Below are positions 11,901-24,645 of a stretch of DNA of 64,000 nucleotides, piece by piece. The notes under the pieces were generated by a model that did no database searches, was not told the origin of the DNA, and saw only the letters and a program-made list of their open reading frames with translations. The DNA is taken from NCBI GenBank assembly GCA_035041965.1, contig JAPYMA010000008.1, positions 1-64,000 of the forward strand, given 5' to 3'. The DNA comes from Anisakis pegreffii. Taxonomy: Eukaryota; Nematoda; Chromadorea; Rhabditida; Anisakidae. The translations under genes were made by a program, and so were the position numbers. The first letter of the stretch is position 1, and each line of letters opens with the position of its first letter.

Positions 11901-14375
11901 TGTATTGAATGAGTGTCGTGCAGTCAATCAATATTGTTCATATTTTTACACTTATTGACCTTCATTCGATTTTAACTCTAAATGCCGTAATAATATTGGG
12001 TCATTATTATGGGCAAATTGGAATCACAATGACAATAAATTATGTGCAAAGACTATAAGCTCATTCATGTTACGCACAATATTTTCAACAGGAAGTATTG
12101 ATTAACCAAGAAACTTCGTCGTTTATGCTTCAAGCAACACCATTCTCAGTGAAAACCTATCACTCAGAGATGGTTCAGTTACTATCGAGATGTCCAAATG
12201 ACTTGTACGAAACATTGCTCAGTGTTGCTCTGCTGCCGATTGCATCAACTGTGAACCACAGTTGCGCTCCGAATTTATATCATAGGTACGTAGATTATTC
12301 ATCTCTGATTCATTTCTGATTAATTTGTTCGTTGAATTAAGTTGTTCGGGAACGGACGAGTGTTGTTTCGTACTGCGAACTGTGCGAGAAATAAGGGCCG
12401 GAGAGGAGTTGTTGTGCAGTTATGGACCTCTTGCCGGATGTCACACATATGAACAAAGAAGAGTTAGTGAATTAATGCACTCATTAAAAAAAATCTCACA
12501 TTGAATTGATAGTGGATGACAGTTTGGGGAATCGATATTGAATGTTGGATTGCAAAAACAGACAAAGAAATTAATTGTGGTCGTTATTAATATAGTATAA
12601 GTAAATAAAGTTGATTTGTAAGAATTACATCTGGTGGAATTGATACGAAAAGGTCATTTTTAGAAGTTATTATTGGAACAGTACGATTTCGTTTGTGAAT
12701 GTGAAGTGTGTCGTCATGAGGGCGATCATCAACTCGATAAAGTGATCATCGGTCGTTTCTGTGTGCGATGTAAACGTATGAAGTTGTTATTGTTTTTGAG
12801 TGCTTATGATGATGCGTTCAACGCAGAAACAATAAAGCAACAATAGCTGCTCTAAATATTCCATGGCAAATCATTATAAGTTTATTCGAATACCATTCAA
12901 GAATCGTTCATTTCTTCTCGTATAACTAGTGAGCAATCCTTTTAGGACTCTTCATAGCAACACCAAACAGTGACAACGTTTTGATACTATGTGACGAGTG
13001 TGTGCATGGAAATGCTGATGTAATTATATATTTTGATTTATGTAATAATTGTGTGTTTGTTTTCATTGGAGGTTGATCACTGAAATGACAATAAAATCAC
13101 TCAATTGACACCGTTCAAAATAAATTTGTATTCGAACAATGACAATTATTCGGATTTAGTAACCTTTTAATGAGGAAAATTTTTGGATTTATTTTGTTCC
13201 ATAGTTGTTATATTTTTGTTCTCTGCAAACATTTTGCTCGTGTCTTTCGGATATCCAGAAGCAAGAACGCTTTTATGTCGTTTAAACGTACTAATTTCAG
13301 GATAAAAGTGATTTGAATTCGGATATTGAAAAATCCATCGGAACAATTAATTGGCAAAAATACGATGGAAACCTATTGATGACTACATTTGATCGAGCGC
13401 TCAACACGTATCCGTATGGAAATCAAACTTTTACCGATTTTACACTGATGCTCGCATTGATTTCTTTCAAAAATGGTAACAAAAATTCGTTTTTTTAAAA
13501 ATAACTATACGACAAAAGTTATATTGTTCTTGTTAAGTATCGCAATCAGTTAAGTTACTAATAGAACGTTTGTTGTTCTGACAGTTTGATGCGGTGTTCC
13601 AAGAAATGCTTACAAAAGTGATCGGATCTGACTTGTGCAATTCAGCGATCAACTGTGAATTAAGTTGATGTGTTTTGTTGTATTGACGCATAACATAATG
13701 AAGCTATTTTAAAGATTGGAGTTATTTTAAAAGACCTCTCATAGGTGATATGATATGTTAAATGTTCGATGATAGGTTTCTTTTTATCGTCAGTGAAATG
13801 TGAATAAGTTTAGGTGATATGGATTCAACTTACAACTATATGAAACATTTAATCGATATGAGAAATGCGATATTTAGCAGTCGAGTTCATCATCTTACTG
13901 CGTCTTCTTATTTTGCACTCGTCGTTCTCCTCTACGTTCGTATTTGGTGGGTTTCATTCGTCGTTCCTGCATACTGGTTTCCAAAAAGAAATTTTTTTCA
14001 TACTCCTTTAATATAGTCAAAATCTCAAAGGTTTCTTCCGTTCACCACTTCAGCCATACAAAACTAACGAGCAGTTCTGCTACATAAGCTTAAAATCACT
14101 CACTGCAATTTTATCACTCACGAACTGTTTTTGTTAACCACTGTCGAATCGTTAATCACTTAGTCAAGTCGTGAAAATATCCTGTTCCATATCATGTATT
14201 TATTTGTTTTAGTTCAACAAAAAGTTTATGTGGTACGAAACATTTGGAAGAGATGAAAAAATGTGCTTTTGAAGCCCGTCAACTCTTCCGTACACTCTAC
14301 GGAAAGGGAAACTTGCGTGATTTGGAGATAGATTTTATGCTCAGCGCAGCTCGTCGCGCAATAACAGAGAAGTGA
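8992..14375 (+). CDS. SMYD4-like SET and MYND domain protein (lysine methyltransferase)
   Basis: Fifteen exons join in one phase to about 674 residues: 8992-9102, 9337-9426, 9624-9703, 10014-10164, 10412-10533, 10740-10920, 11130-11330, 11699-11815, 12092-12285, 12342-12462, 12664-12775, 12946-13019, 13301-13475, 13814-13946 and 14213-14375. The order fits SMYD4: N-terminal TPR-like repeats (ELRKLGNEYYVSGNFTKAL), the first SET segment (DEVRGRHLV), an MYND zinc finger (CKYC, CENC, FCDEKC) inserted in the SET domain, the SET core NHSCAPN, the SET end AGEELLCSYGP, a post-SET CECEVC motif, and a C-terminal helical region. SMYD proteins transfer methyl groups from S-adenosylmethionine to lysines; the NHSC motif needed for cofactor binding is intact. 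Human SMYD4 is longer (about 800 residues). The start of exon 7 (11124 or 11130) and the donor of exon 14 were chosen by phase. It is the downstream gene of an operon-like pair. Confidence 0.85.
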
Positions 14376-14488
14376 ACACACAAGAACTTATACTGTCGTT
14401 TTCCACAGTTATGAACGTGGCGAACGTAAAAGTAAACCAAATTGTGCATGTATTGTTTTGTACGTTTTAATTAAAAATTCGACAGTGA

Positions 14489-14494
14489 AATAAA
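14489..14494 (+). terminator. polyadenylation signal AATAAA of the SMYD4-like gene
   Basis: A canonical AATAAA lies 114 bp past the stop codon at 14375. It is the first such hexamer downstream and sits before the convergent RPS10 gene. Confidence 0.55.
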
Positions 14495-14668
14495 ACTTTT
14501 TGATCGTACTCATTTGATTGAACTACTTTTCAGTTAGTTATGTTAATGTCATCACCACTGTTGATCACCATCCGAATGTGTTTCTGGTCATTAGTCGTTG
14601 GTGATTCATTCACATAAAGATTTGCATAAACGGTGATGGCCTCGAAATAACTTCAAATAACAACAACT

Positions 14669-14674
14669 TTTATT
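14669..14674 (-). terminator. polyadenylation signal of RPS10
   Basis: TTTATT on the plus strand reads AATAAA on the minus strand, 97 bp downstream of the RPS10 stop. With the signal at 14489 it marks about 175 bp between the convergent gene ends. Confidence 0.55.
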
Positions 14675-14770
14675 TAAAAATACAACGGAAACAGCGGATA
14701 GAAGAGGTGCACGCCCAACAAAACATAATATAACAATTAGCTTCATCTTCACAAACAAGTTATTTTGCGC

Positions 14771-16395
14771 TTACATAGGACCAGCCCCTCGGCCGTAACC
14801 GGCGCGGTATCCCGAGACGGGTGCTGCGCCAGGACCTGCTTCGGTTGTCTTTTCGGCAGCTCTGTATGCATCGCGATCGCTATCCATTTTTGGAACTGAA
14901 GACAGAGTTGCTCATTTCAACAGATAAAATACGCAGAGCATAAATAATACTCTTGCTTGGAACAGAGTGGTATTCAAAATCATATCCAGATACAAACCCC
15001 TTGTGAGACGATCGCCTCCGAATGCTGGTCTTGGTTCACGTGGCTTGCTCTTAACCGTAGCAGGTACAATTTCTGATGGTAGATGTAAATATTCACGTAA
15101 GTATGTGATACCCTCATTGGTGAGATACCAATAGTGATGACGCCATGCAAATCGTTCCTTTACATATTCACGCGATGCCAAACTCTAGAATACACACTTA
15201 AACATTGAACGTACTGACATTCGTTTAACCATCACTATCTGTTTCGTTTGTACGAGTACTTAATTAGACGTCAGCTGAATCATAATGTTGACGTCGTCAA
15301 TTTCATCTTCATTTCTATACGGCGCTTTTCATACCGATCGTTGTTTACTGCCAAATCGATCGGCTTGGTAATAAGCGCCGATATTCAATTATTGCACACT
15401 ATTGCTGTTGGGAACAGCGGGAAGCAGAACAAGTTCTTAAATTTGAAATACTTCCTGGTTATCAACAATGCATGGTTTGATAAAAATATCAAGTACAACC
15501 CGTGTTCATTACGCTTCAGTGCACTGGTTCCCAACCGGGTTTGCCTGGCAGAGTTGCAGCATCATAATTTTATCAATTATACATTGAAATCACTGACCTC
15601 AACATTCAAAACTTCCCAGATATTCCAATTTGTTGTTTTGTTGGCCTTCTACGGCTTATGCAACCCTTACTTTATTGCAATATATTTTCTTTTCCAAATG
15701 ATCATTTTAAATACATTTTTAAAAGCGCGGTTATAAAACATTTTCTCGGTCATCTTTACCTTTATCCTTAAGTAAACTATTAGCGTGAGGGGTGCCATGA
15801 CACAGTAAAATTCTTTAGAGGTGCACGACATAAAAAGATTGGGAACTAGTGCATTAGTGAGTTAAACGCCTGAGCTGTTTTTACATTCTCTCGGTTTTCT
15901 AAAGCCGACAACATCTTTGACATTTGTATGACGCAAAAAACAAAGTTGCACACGACCTATTATGATGGTCAAAACAGAAAAACAGTGGATTCAATTCGAA
16001 GAAAGCTTCCTATCTCTTTATCTGGTATGACTGCATCGCATTTCTCACTCAAAGCACTCACATTTCTAGTGATTTCGAAACATTAAATGAAGAATAGTAA
16101 CGCGCCCTTAAGTAGCAAAATTACCACTAGGTCACACAATAATAAAACATACCAATAATCTTAACTCCGAGCATTGCAAAGAGGTGAAACTGATGATGAC
16201 GAAAAGGACAAAAACTAATGATAAAGTCAGATAATCTCAACAAAGACCAACCTTGCATGCCTTGATCACCTCTAAATTAGTGACATTCGGGATATCTGGA
16301 TGGGTCTTCTGATTGAAATCCTTTTTCGCCACACACACACCCTCTTTGAACAGATATTCATAAATTGTCCTTCGATTCTTTGTTGGCATCAACAT
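14771..16395 (-). CDS. rps-10: 40S ribosomal protein S10 (eS10)
   Basis: Three exons on the minus strand: 16252-16395, 14998-15184 and 14771-14895, joining in phase to 151 residues (human S10 is 165). Residues 1-48 begin [20 protein letters not shown], as in the S10/plectin winged-helix domain. Exon 2 carries the hallmark [15 protein letters not shown] and [15 protein letters not shown]. Exon 3 encodes the Gly/Arg-rich tail ending [10 protein letters not shown]. The protein is a component of the 40S subunit head near the mRNA channel. Compared with vertebrate S10 the segment [15 protein letters not shown] is diverged, which fits nematode S10 as I remember it. Intron 1 (15185-16251) is over 1 kb, unusually long for a ribosomal protein gene, because it holds a hAT-like MITE. 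The exon 2 donor (GTTTGT) was chosen because it gives the correct phase. Confidence 0.95.
15522..15851. mobile_element. hAT-like MITE, 330 bp, in RPS10 intron 1
   Basis: The element starts CACTGGTTCCCAACC and ends with the inverse of CACTAGTTCCCAATC, so the 15-bp terminal inverted repeats match at 13 positions. The flanking 8-mers CTTCAGTG (15514-15521) and CATTAGTG (15852-15859) match at 6 of 8, consistent with an aged 8-bp target duplication, the hAT signature. The right half contains GAGGGGTGCC and AAAAAGATTGGGAAC, the style of hAT non-autonomous elements ending in (C)AGTGGTTCCCAA. There is no transposase. A plus-strand open frame covering part of it (15248-15736) is a chance reading. Confidence 0.65.
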
Positions 16396-18883
16396 TTTGC
16401 TCAATCTTATACCTTTTTTACCGGTTTGACTGACACTAAAATACGCGCGGATCCTGTAGACATTATGATTAGCATTTCACGGGATCAAACGACCAGGAAA
16501 TCGTCAACGAAATCGGCTTATATTGCTTCAAATGTGAATCAATGACACGCCAGTGACATGAAAGTCTAAAAGATTCCCATATAATATCGTGATATTGAAG
16601 ATCTTCGTTAAATCTCAAGTGACGGATTGAAATAAACGGGGCTATAACATTAAGACTTGATTATATTTCTCACGCTAACATAATGCAATATTAAACGATC
16701 AAAATTTTAGCACTACCAAATATATTTTCAAACAACTAGTTTGTGGTGTGATTGCGATCCGTCAATAAGCAACTACACAGAATAAATTCCAAGAGAATAT
16801 TTGGGTAAGTGTGCACATGAACGACACGACGATTAACGATTAACACGCCACTAATCGTGCAAAAATTCAACGCTTTCTGCTCGTACAACGATCGATTAAC
16901 AATCAACCACAAATTCCGTCTCGATAAATTCTGTCCGATATTGTCAGAAATTAGAAGAGCTCCTTATTGCCAATTTCAAATTGTTCCAACCAAACTGTCC
17001 AACCAAACTTCATCATTATTATAATCTTACGTTTACCACCACCCGACATCGACGGAAATATACAAAACCATTCGGCTTAACTGCCACACTGCCCTCATTC
17101 AACACTTGAATGTGTCGCAGCCTTCGTTCTCTTTTAAATTTTATTCAACTTGAACAGCGCAAAAACACTAAAATTTGTCGTCACCACTCGATTAATTTAT
17201 CTGTTCGTTATTTCAGTGGTGAGAATTGAATTCTTCGATTGTCAATGCGGATGCGTGATTTTTACCGGGCCGGAGGGGAAGACAGTTTTCCTTATTTTCT
17301 GAAATTGAGCACCACTCCAGAGGAAAAATATGTGCGTATGACACCTACAAGCATGATTAACTCCTTAACTGGTGCATCAGTGAATTCCTGTGTTTAATCA
17401 TTAAATTGATTTCAATTGTACGAACGGATTTTCTTTTCGTGGCAGTTCTCTGTCTACTTCTCTTGAAAAATTTCATAAAATCTATTTGCAACTTCTCAGA
17501 ATATGACTATTTTGTGGATTTTTTATTTGTTCTGTCGAGCGTTGTGAACCGTTAAAAATAAGTGACATACTGTTGATGTTCGGAAATTCTTTGTTGATGT
17601 GTTTCGTGCATATTTCATTGTTTCCGAAATCTATTGCGATCGAAACGTTTCTTCTTTTACAAAATTATTTTTGAACGTTGAACAAGTCGTGAGAATCTTG
17701 TTCATTTCCAAATTAACGACAGATTTGACAAATTCGTATTGGTTCTGACGTAACCTCTGCCATTTCTCCTCATTGAAGAATTTCGCTGGTGTTTATAATG
17801 TTAAAGGATTGCGGTGGAATAGATTTTTTGTTGATGTATTAATGTTGTTGATAAGCCGTCATTGTGAACAGTGCTTGTGACTAATGGTTCAGGAATGATA
17901 ATTTTCATAATGAGCGTTCGCTGACGTGCCTGAAGCGACGTTTCTGTCATAAGCGATTTTACTTCGTTAAAAATGGTCTGTTGGTGTCGTAATTATTTAT
18001 GGGGTAGCAGTGAGTATGAAGCGAAATTACGCGACTAGTCAACAATCGTACGGATCAGTTATTCATTGAAATTTTATTAGATCATACACTGTGATTCATC
18101 TGCATTTATTATCGCCTTTTCTTCTTCTTCTTCTATCCGATAAATGTGTTCAAGTATCATTGCTGAATCTTATCGCTATAACGAGTTAACAGTTATTGAA
18201 ACTTTTGAAATGTGCATCAGTTGTTTAATTTGGCGGTCAACCGTAATGTATTATTGGGACGTCTAATGCGGGATGCGCTGCGTTACGATTTCAACAAAAG
18301 AAATGAATCAAATTCTTTTCTTTTAAAGAAGTGTTGTAGTTCATTTCATTCGTATGAAACGAGGGCAATGTTGTATTTCAGGTTGGTAAAATTACAACAG
18401 CCTTTAAGTAACATGTTCATCTGCGAGTATGAAAGAAATGCAGTTTTGATTTTACCAACCTAAAAGACAAAATTACCGAAACGAGTTATTGATAATGAAT
18501 TTTACATTGGGAGCTAACGGCAGTGATAAGAGTGAACATTAAATTGTCCAACAACACTTATTTATGTAAATAAGAAGTTTTGTCGTTCACGCATTCATTG
18601 TTAATTGATTGAGTCGCTCACATTTATGCAGTCTTTTTATTGTTTTTTCCTCTAAACATTTGCTTAGTATCAGTATATCACTTATCTTTGCTTGTCGCCT
18701 CCAGTGTGATCGTAATATTTACAATATTATTATTATTGTTATTATTATTTCGACTCACCTGTTGCATAATATTGTGGCATGAGCAACTGGTTTCAACGAT
18801 TACAGTTAGATGTTGACAGCTATCTGAAGAGTAATGAACGGTAATGTCTCAGTTGCGGAACCAGAAGAAATATTTTTGGCCTC

Positions 18884-19075
18884 CTCAAAGTAATATCACA
18901 GCAACAACTTTTTTCCGGAACCAGATTTGGAGCGGAGCAGAGGAAATTTTGAAATCTGAGCCGAAGCCGAAGTTTTGAAAAACGCGAACGCGGAGCTGGA
19001 ACAGAAATTTCGAAGTGCAGAGCCGCAGCTGGAAAAATGCAAAGATGGAGCGGAAGCCGAGGATGGGACTGCAGC
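18884..19075. repeat. degenerate GGAGC/GCCGAA-type repeat, block 1
   Basis: An imperfect tandem array of short units of the form GGAGC-YGRA-(A/G)AATTT, for example GGAGCGGAGCAGAGGAAATT, GAGCCGAAGCCGAAG and GCGGAGCTGGAACAGAAATT. The units match those in the block at 19576-19700 in the same orientation, so this is a dispersed or split low-complexity repeat. Confidence 0.6.
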
Positions 19076-19575
19076 AGTGTGTAGATTTCGAAATTGGCGA
19101 AAGTTTCAGTTGAAGAGAACTCATATCACTTGGATTGTTTATTATGAATAGAAGTGATGGAAGGAAGCATCATTCGTAGTTTATTGGAAGCATGGGCGAA
19201 GTGGCGATATGTCAGAAGGGTTCTTCATCTTTATCAAATGTTACTTCAGCATATCTAATCGTAAGTGAAATGAGAGGTGGAGGAATCTCTCTTTACTTTG
19301 CGTGTAATTGTTCAAGGGAGTGTCTCGTTCTGCACAATTCCCTTATAATAATTCAGCTCCATTACTATAACTTACCCTCGCAACTATCACTGTGTTACTC
19401 CGGATAATCTCTATCAATGTTGACGCCATTAACACTCTCATTATCACTACAATTTTGGCTATAATCACCTTTTTTTTTCATTTTTGGAATATTTTTGTTT
19501 TGAGTTTTTTTTAAACATTTTGCTAAAACGTTTTTTCAGCGTTATTTGTTCATTTTTGTGCTCTTATGTGTAGTA

Positions 19576-19700
19576 AATATTGGAGTTGGAGCATCAGCCG
19601 AAAATTGGAGCTGAAAAAAAATGCGGAGCTGGAGCTGGGATTGGAGCCGAAAATTGAAAAAAGCGAAGCTGAGAATGTAGCCGGAGCTGAAATTTTCACA
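19576..19700. repeat. degenerate GGAGC/GCCGAA-type repeat, block 2
   Basis: The same unit style as at 18884-19075: GGAGTTGGAGCATCAGCCGA, GCGGAGCTGGAGCTGGGA, GGAGCCGAAAATTG and GCCGGAGCTGAAATTTTC. It generates a Glu/Leu/Lys-rich plus-strand open frame (19566-19835) that is a low-complexity artefact rather than a gene. Confidence 0.6.
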
Positions 19701-22039
19701 AAGCGGATACATAAGTATAATAACTCTAAGTCTATCAGTTATTCAACGTCGGCTGCTTTTACAAATATTCATCATCAATTTCGAACAGTGTTCTCAAGCG
19801 ATGTATTTTGTAAAGTTCAACTTTCACGTTGTTAATCCATCTGTTCTTGCCTGATGTAGTTGAATGAGAATTGTTAATTGTTGAAGGTGTTTTTTATGGG
19901 TGGCTAATACGATTGTAATGATGAAGTGGCATGAAACTGATTATTAATCATTGTTTATATTTCTTTATTTCGTCTTTGTTCGTAGCTTGTCAAGAGGTGA
20001 CTTCAAATTGTGTATAGCAGAATCATTAATAATACATGTTGTTTCTATATCTGTTTGATGCGAATGAAGGTTCATGTTCGAATTTCTTTATATCGAGCAA
20101 ATATATGTGATCCGTCATTTTGAAGTGGGTAAGGAGATGTGTGGTGGATTTGAAAAAAGAATGTATGACAGAGACGAACTTAATAGAAGGTGTATTCCCT
20201 TATAACAGAACAATGCATACGTATTGTCGTGCTTCAAAGTGAAATCCACCATCTTATCCCTTTTCATATTTCTCATATCGCCTCGTTTTCATTTTGCGTA
20301 TCATAACATCAAATCAGCAGCCATCCAGTTGTTCACAACTACTCGATATGGATCAAATGCTTTTGTTTTTCATCTTACCATACGTGCTGTTTTCAGTCCA
20401 TGTGAAAAGCATGCGTTCTATTGATTCATCGATGACTTGCTACTGTATAAAGCTGCATTCGTAAAAAGTATGAATTGTTCGTGGGTGGTACTCAGTGAAA
20501 ATAGCAAGTCCGACAATACAGTTATATCATTTACTTTTGTCATGATTGCTTGTTTTTGATAATTGTTATTAATTTTAATGGAGATGAGCTTCACGTTCAT
20601 TTCTTGTCGCGTTATTGTCTGAAGAAAAGTTTTTGATCTTGAGTAAGCGTGTGATAATTTTATACGCGTAAGTCGTATGTTTATATGTATCATAAACATA
20701 CGCACAGACGAAGCATATGATATGCTCTTATAAACGTTTATACTTATGAGTACATAAAATATTGGTTATATGAATGGTGGTTTTGGTGTTGCGAGTTGCG
20801 TTGTTGTTTGCAACGTATTGAATGCGTGGCAAACGAATGAGGCGAATCGATTTATCGTGCGTTTCAGAGCATCGTTATAAACTTCACAGCGAATCTCTGT
20901 GCTCATTATTTCGCTTCATTGCAGATCTGTTAATTGTCGTTGTGATTTGATTTTGATTAATGCTGGTTCAAGCAGAATACGTTTAATGCATTTATTTAGC
21001 TGTATTTATGTAAATTGAACGTGAGCTTCCATCAAGCATTTTTTCGACTTACTAATCGTTAGTATCCATCAAATACCCTTTTAAAAAACGCTGTCTTGAA
21101 ATGAAATAAAACTCGAATGAGTGAACTCAAAATTGTTGCATTGATTTAATTGATTAGTTGATTAATTTAATTCATTAGTTTCAATTCGATTGTCTGATTG
21201 TTTCTTGTTATCTGACAAACACTCCGTATGCTTAAATACTTTGTGAAAGTGTGTCTGAGCACTACCAGTTTGATTGATGTTTTCATAGAGAATCATTTTT
21301 GCTCACGTTCAAATTATTGCTCACCCAATACTATGCACATACGGTCAACCTAACCCAAGTGCAGTCTGTTATAGCAAAAAAGGTGTTTACATATAATGGC
21401 CATCACAAAGTTACAAAGCTATTTTATCTGTTAGCAGCCATGATCCATCCCATCTGAATAATGTCTTCAGAAAGTGTTTTTTGTACGTGTTTATTGATTC
21501 ATAGTCGATGATGTCATTCCGCATATGCATATGAAATCGTAATCCAATGCGCATTTGGTATCGACGTCGTTCATTTACACTTCTGTCCTTCGTTATATTC
21601 AGATTTTTTTGCTTACAGCTCTTACCAAATCCATCAAAATTATATTTTGTTTTTATTTCTCAGTATTTAACTTCCTCGTGTAGCGGCGTATCGTACCTAT
21701 TATTTGCTGCTTTTTAAAATTACTCTTTAGTGAAATTATCACCTCGTTATTATTCAGTAGGTTGCGTATTTTATCGATAATTTCACGGCAATTCATTCTA
21801 AATTCGAGGTGTAAAAACAATGTGCCATATTAATGGATTTATCGATTTATTGGTTTGCCTTTCAACCTAACCATTAATATACGTCAGAGCTGACGCTAGA
21901 GTTTCCTTATTTTATGGACTGCCACCAATGAGGCTCAGGATCAGAATGAACATTTTTACTGGTTGTTGTAATGATAGAAATAAATTTTGAATAGATTGCT
22001 GGATCAAACGATCTGTATTAATGAATGTTAATGTCGGTA

Positions 22040-22160
22040 TCCGGACGGCTACACCCGAGCACAACTACTCTTAGACAGTCCCTCTGGGGACAATTGCTCC
22101 CTCCGCCGGGTAATTGCTCCTCGTTTGCCTCCACGATATTCACCTTCGTAAACACAACTT
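22040..22160. other. GC-richer block of unknown nature
   Basis: About 120 bp with visibly higher GC than the surroundings. It contains the 9-mer AATTGCTCC twice (within GGGGACAATTGCTCCC and GGGTAATTGCTCC). More than one frame is open through it on each strand, as expected from base composition. No tRNA cloverleaf or known domain was recognised. It could be a small repeat relic or a CpG-like upstream element of GOLPH3, which starts about 350 bp further on. Confidence 0.35.
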
Positions 22161-22507
22161 CTTTCGACCATTACCTTCATTATTACAATTATTATTACTC
22201 CCGTTGTTGTTATGTTATGTTCTTATTATTGATATTCTTAGGCTTAGGCTGAGATTGAGTTTGCTGCATAGGCTGGGGCTGAGGTTCATGTCGTTGGACC
22301 TCGTGTAAGGTTGTGCCCAACCGTGTGGAGGAACTCTCGATTACAATTAATTTTTTAAATGTTTTCAGGGTTAAGCGTCGAAGAATTAAATCCAATCATT
22401 TTCCGAAAATAGTTCTGCTAATATTTATTCGATTCGGTTCAGTTTGAATAGCATAACTACAGTTCAAGGAAATATCAAACGCATTTCCACTCTTTGACCG
22501 CATAAAA

Positions 22508-24645
<2,138 letters not shown>

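Larger units (their letters stand above)
16396..22507. other. 6.1-kb intergenic region between RPS10 and GOLPH3
   Basis: These two genes diverge, so both promoters should lie here. I find no supported coding exon. A plus-strand open frame near 17247-17390 (starting MRMRDF) lacks family resemblance. Two purine-rich GGAGC repeat blocks lie at 18884-19075 and 19576-19700, and a GC-richer block lies at 22040-22160. The rest is AT-rich with T-runs. A 5' untranslated exon of GOLPH3 could be present but cannot be recognised from sequence alone. Confidence 0.5.

Noticed and set aside
15248..15736. A 162-codon plus-strand open frame
   Set aside because: It runs through RPS10 intron 1 and into the hAT-like MITE, has no domain resemblance, no usual start context, and is antisense to a firmly supported gene.
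17247..17400. A plus-strand open frame starting MRMRDF as a possible gene start
   Set aside because: No recognisable domain, no convincing partner exon, and an alternative frame is equally open for part of it.
19566..19835. An 89-codon Glu/Leu/Lys-rich open frame
   Set aside because: It is generated by the GGAGC repeat block and is low-complexity without splice context.
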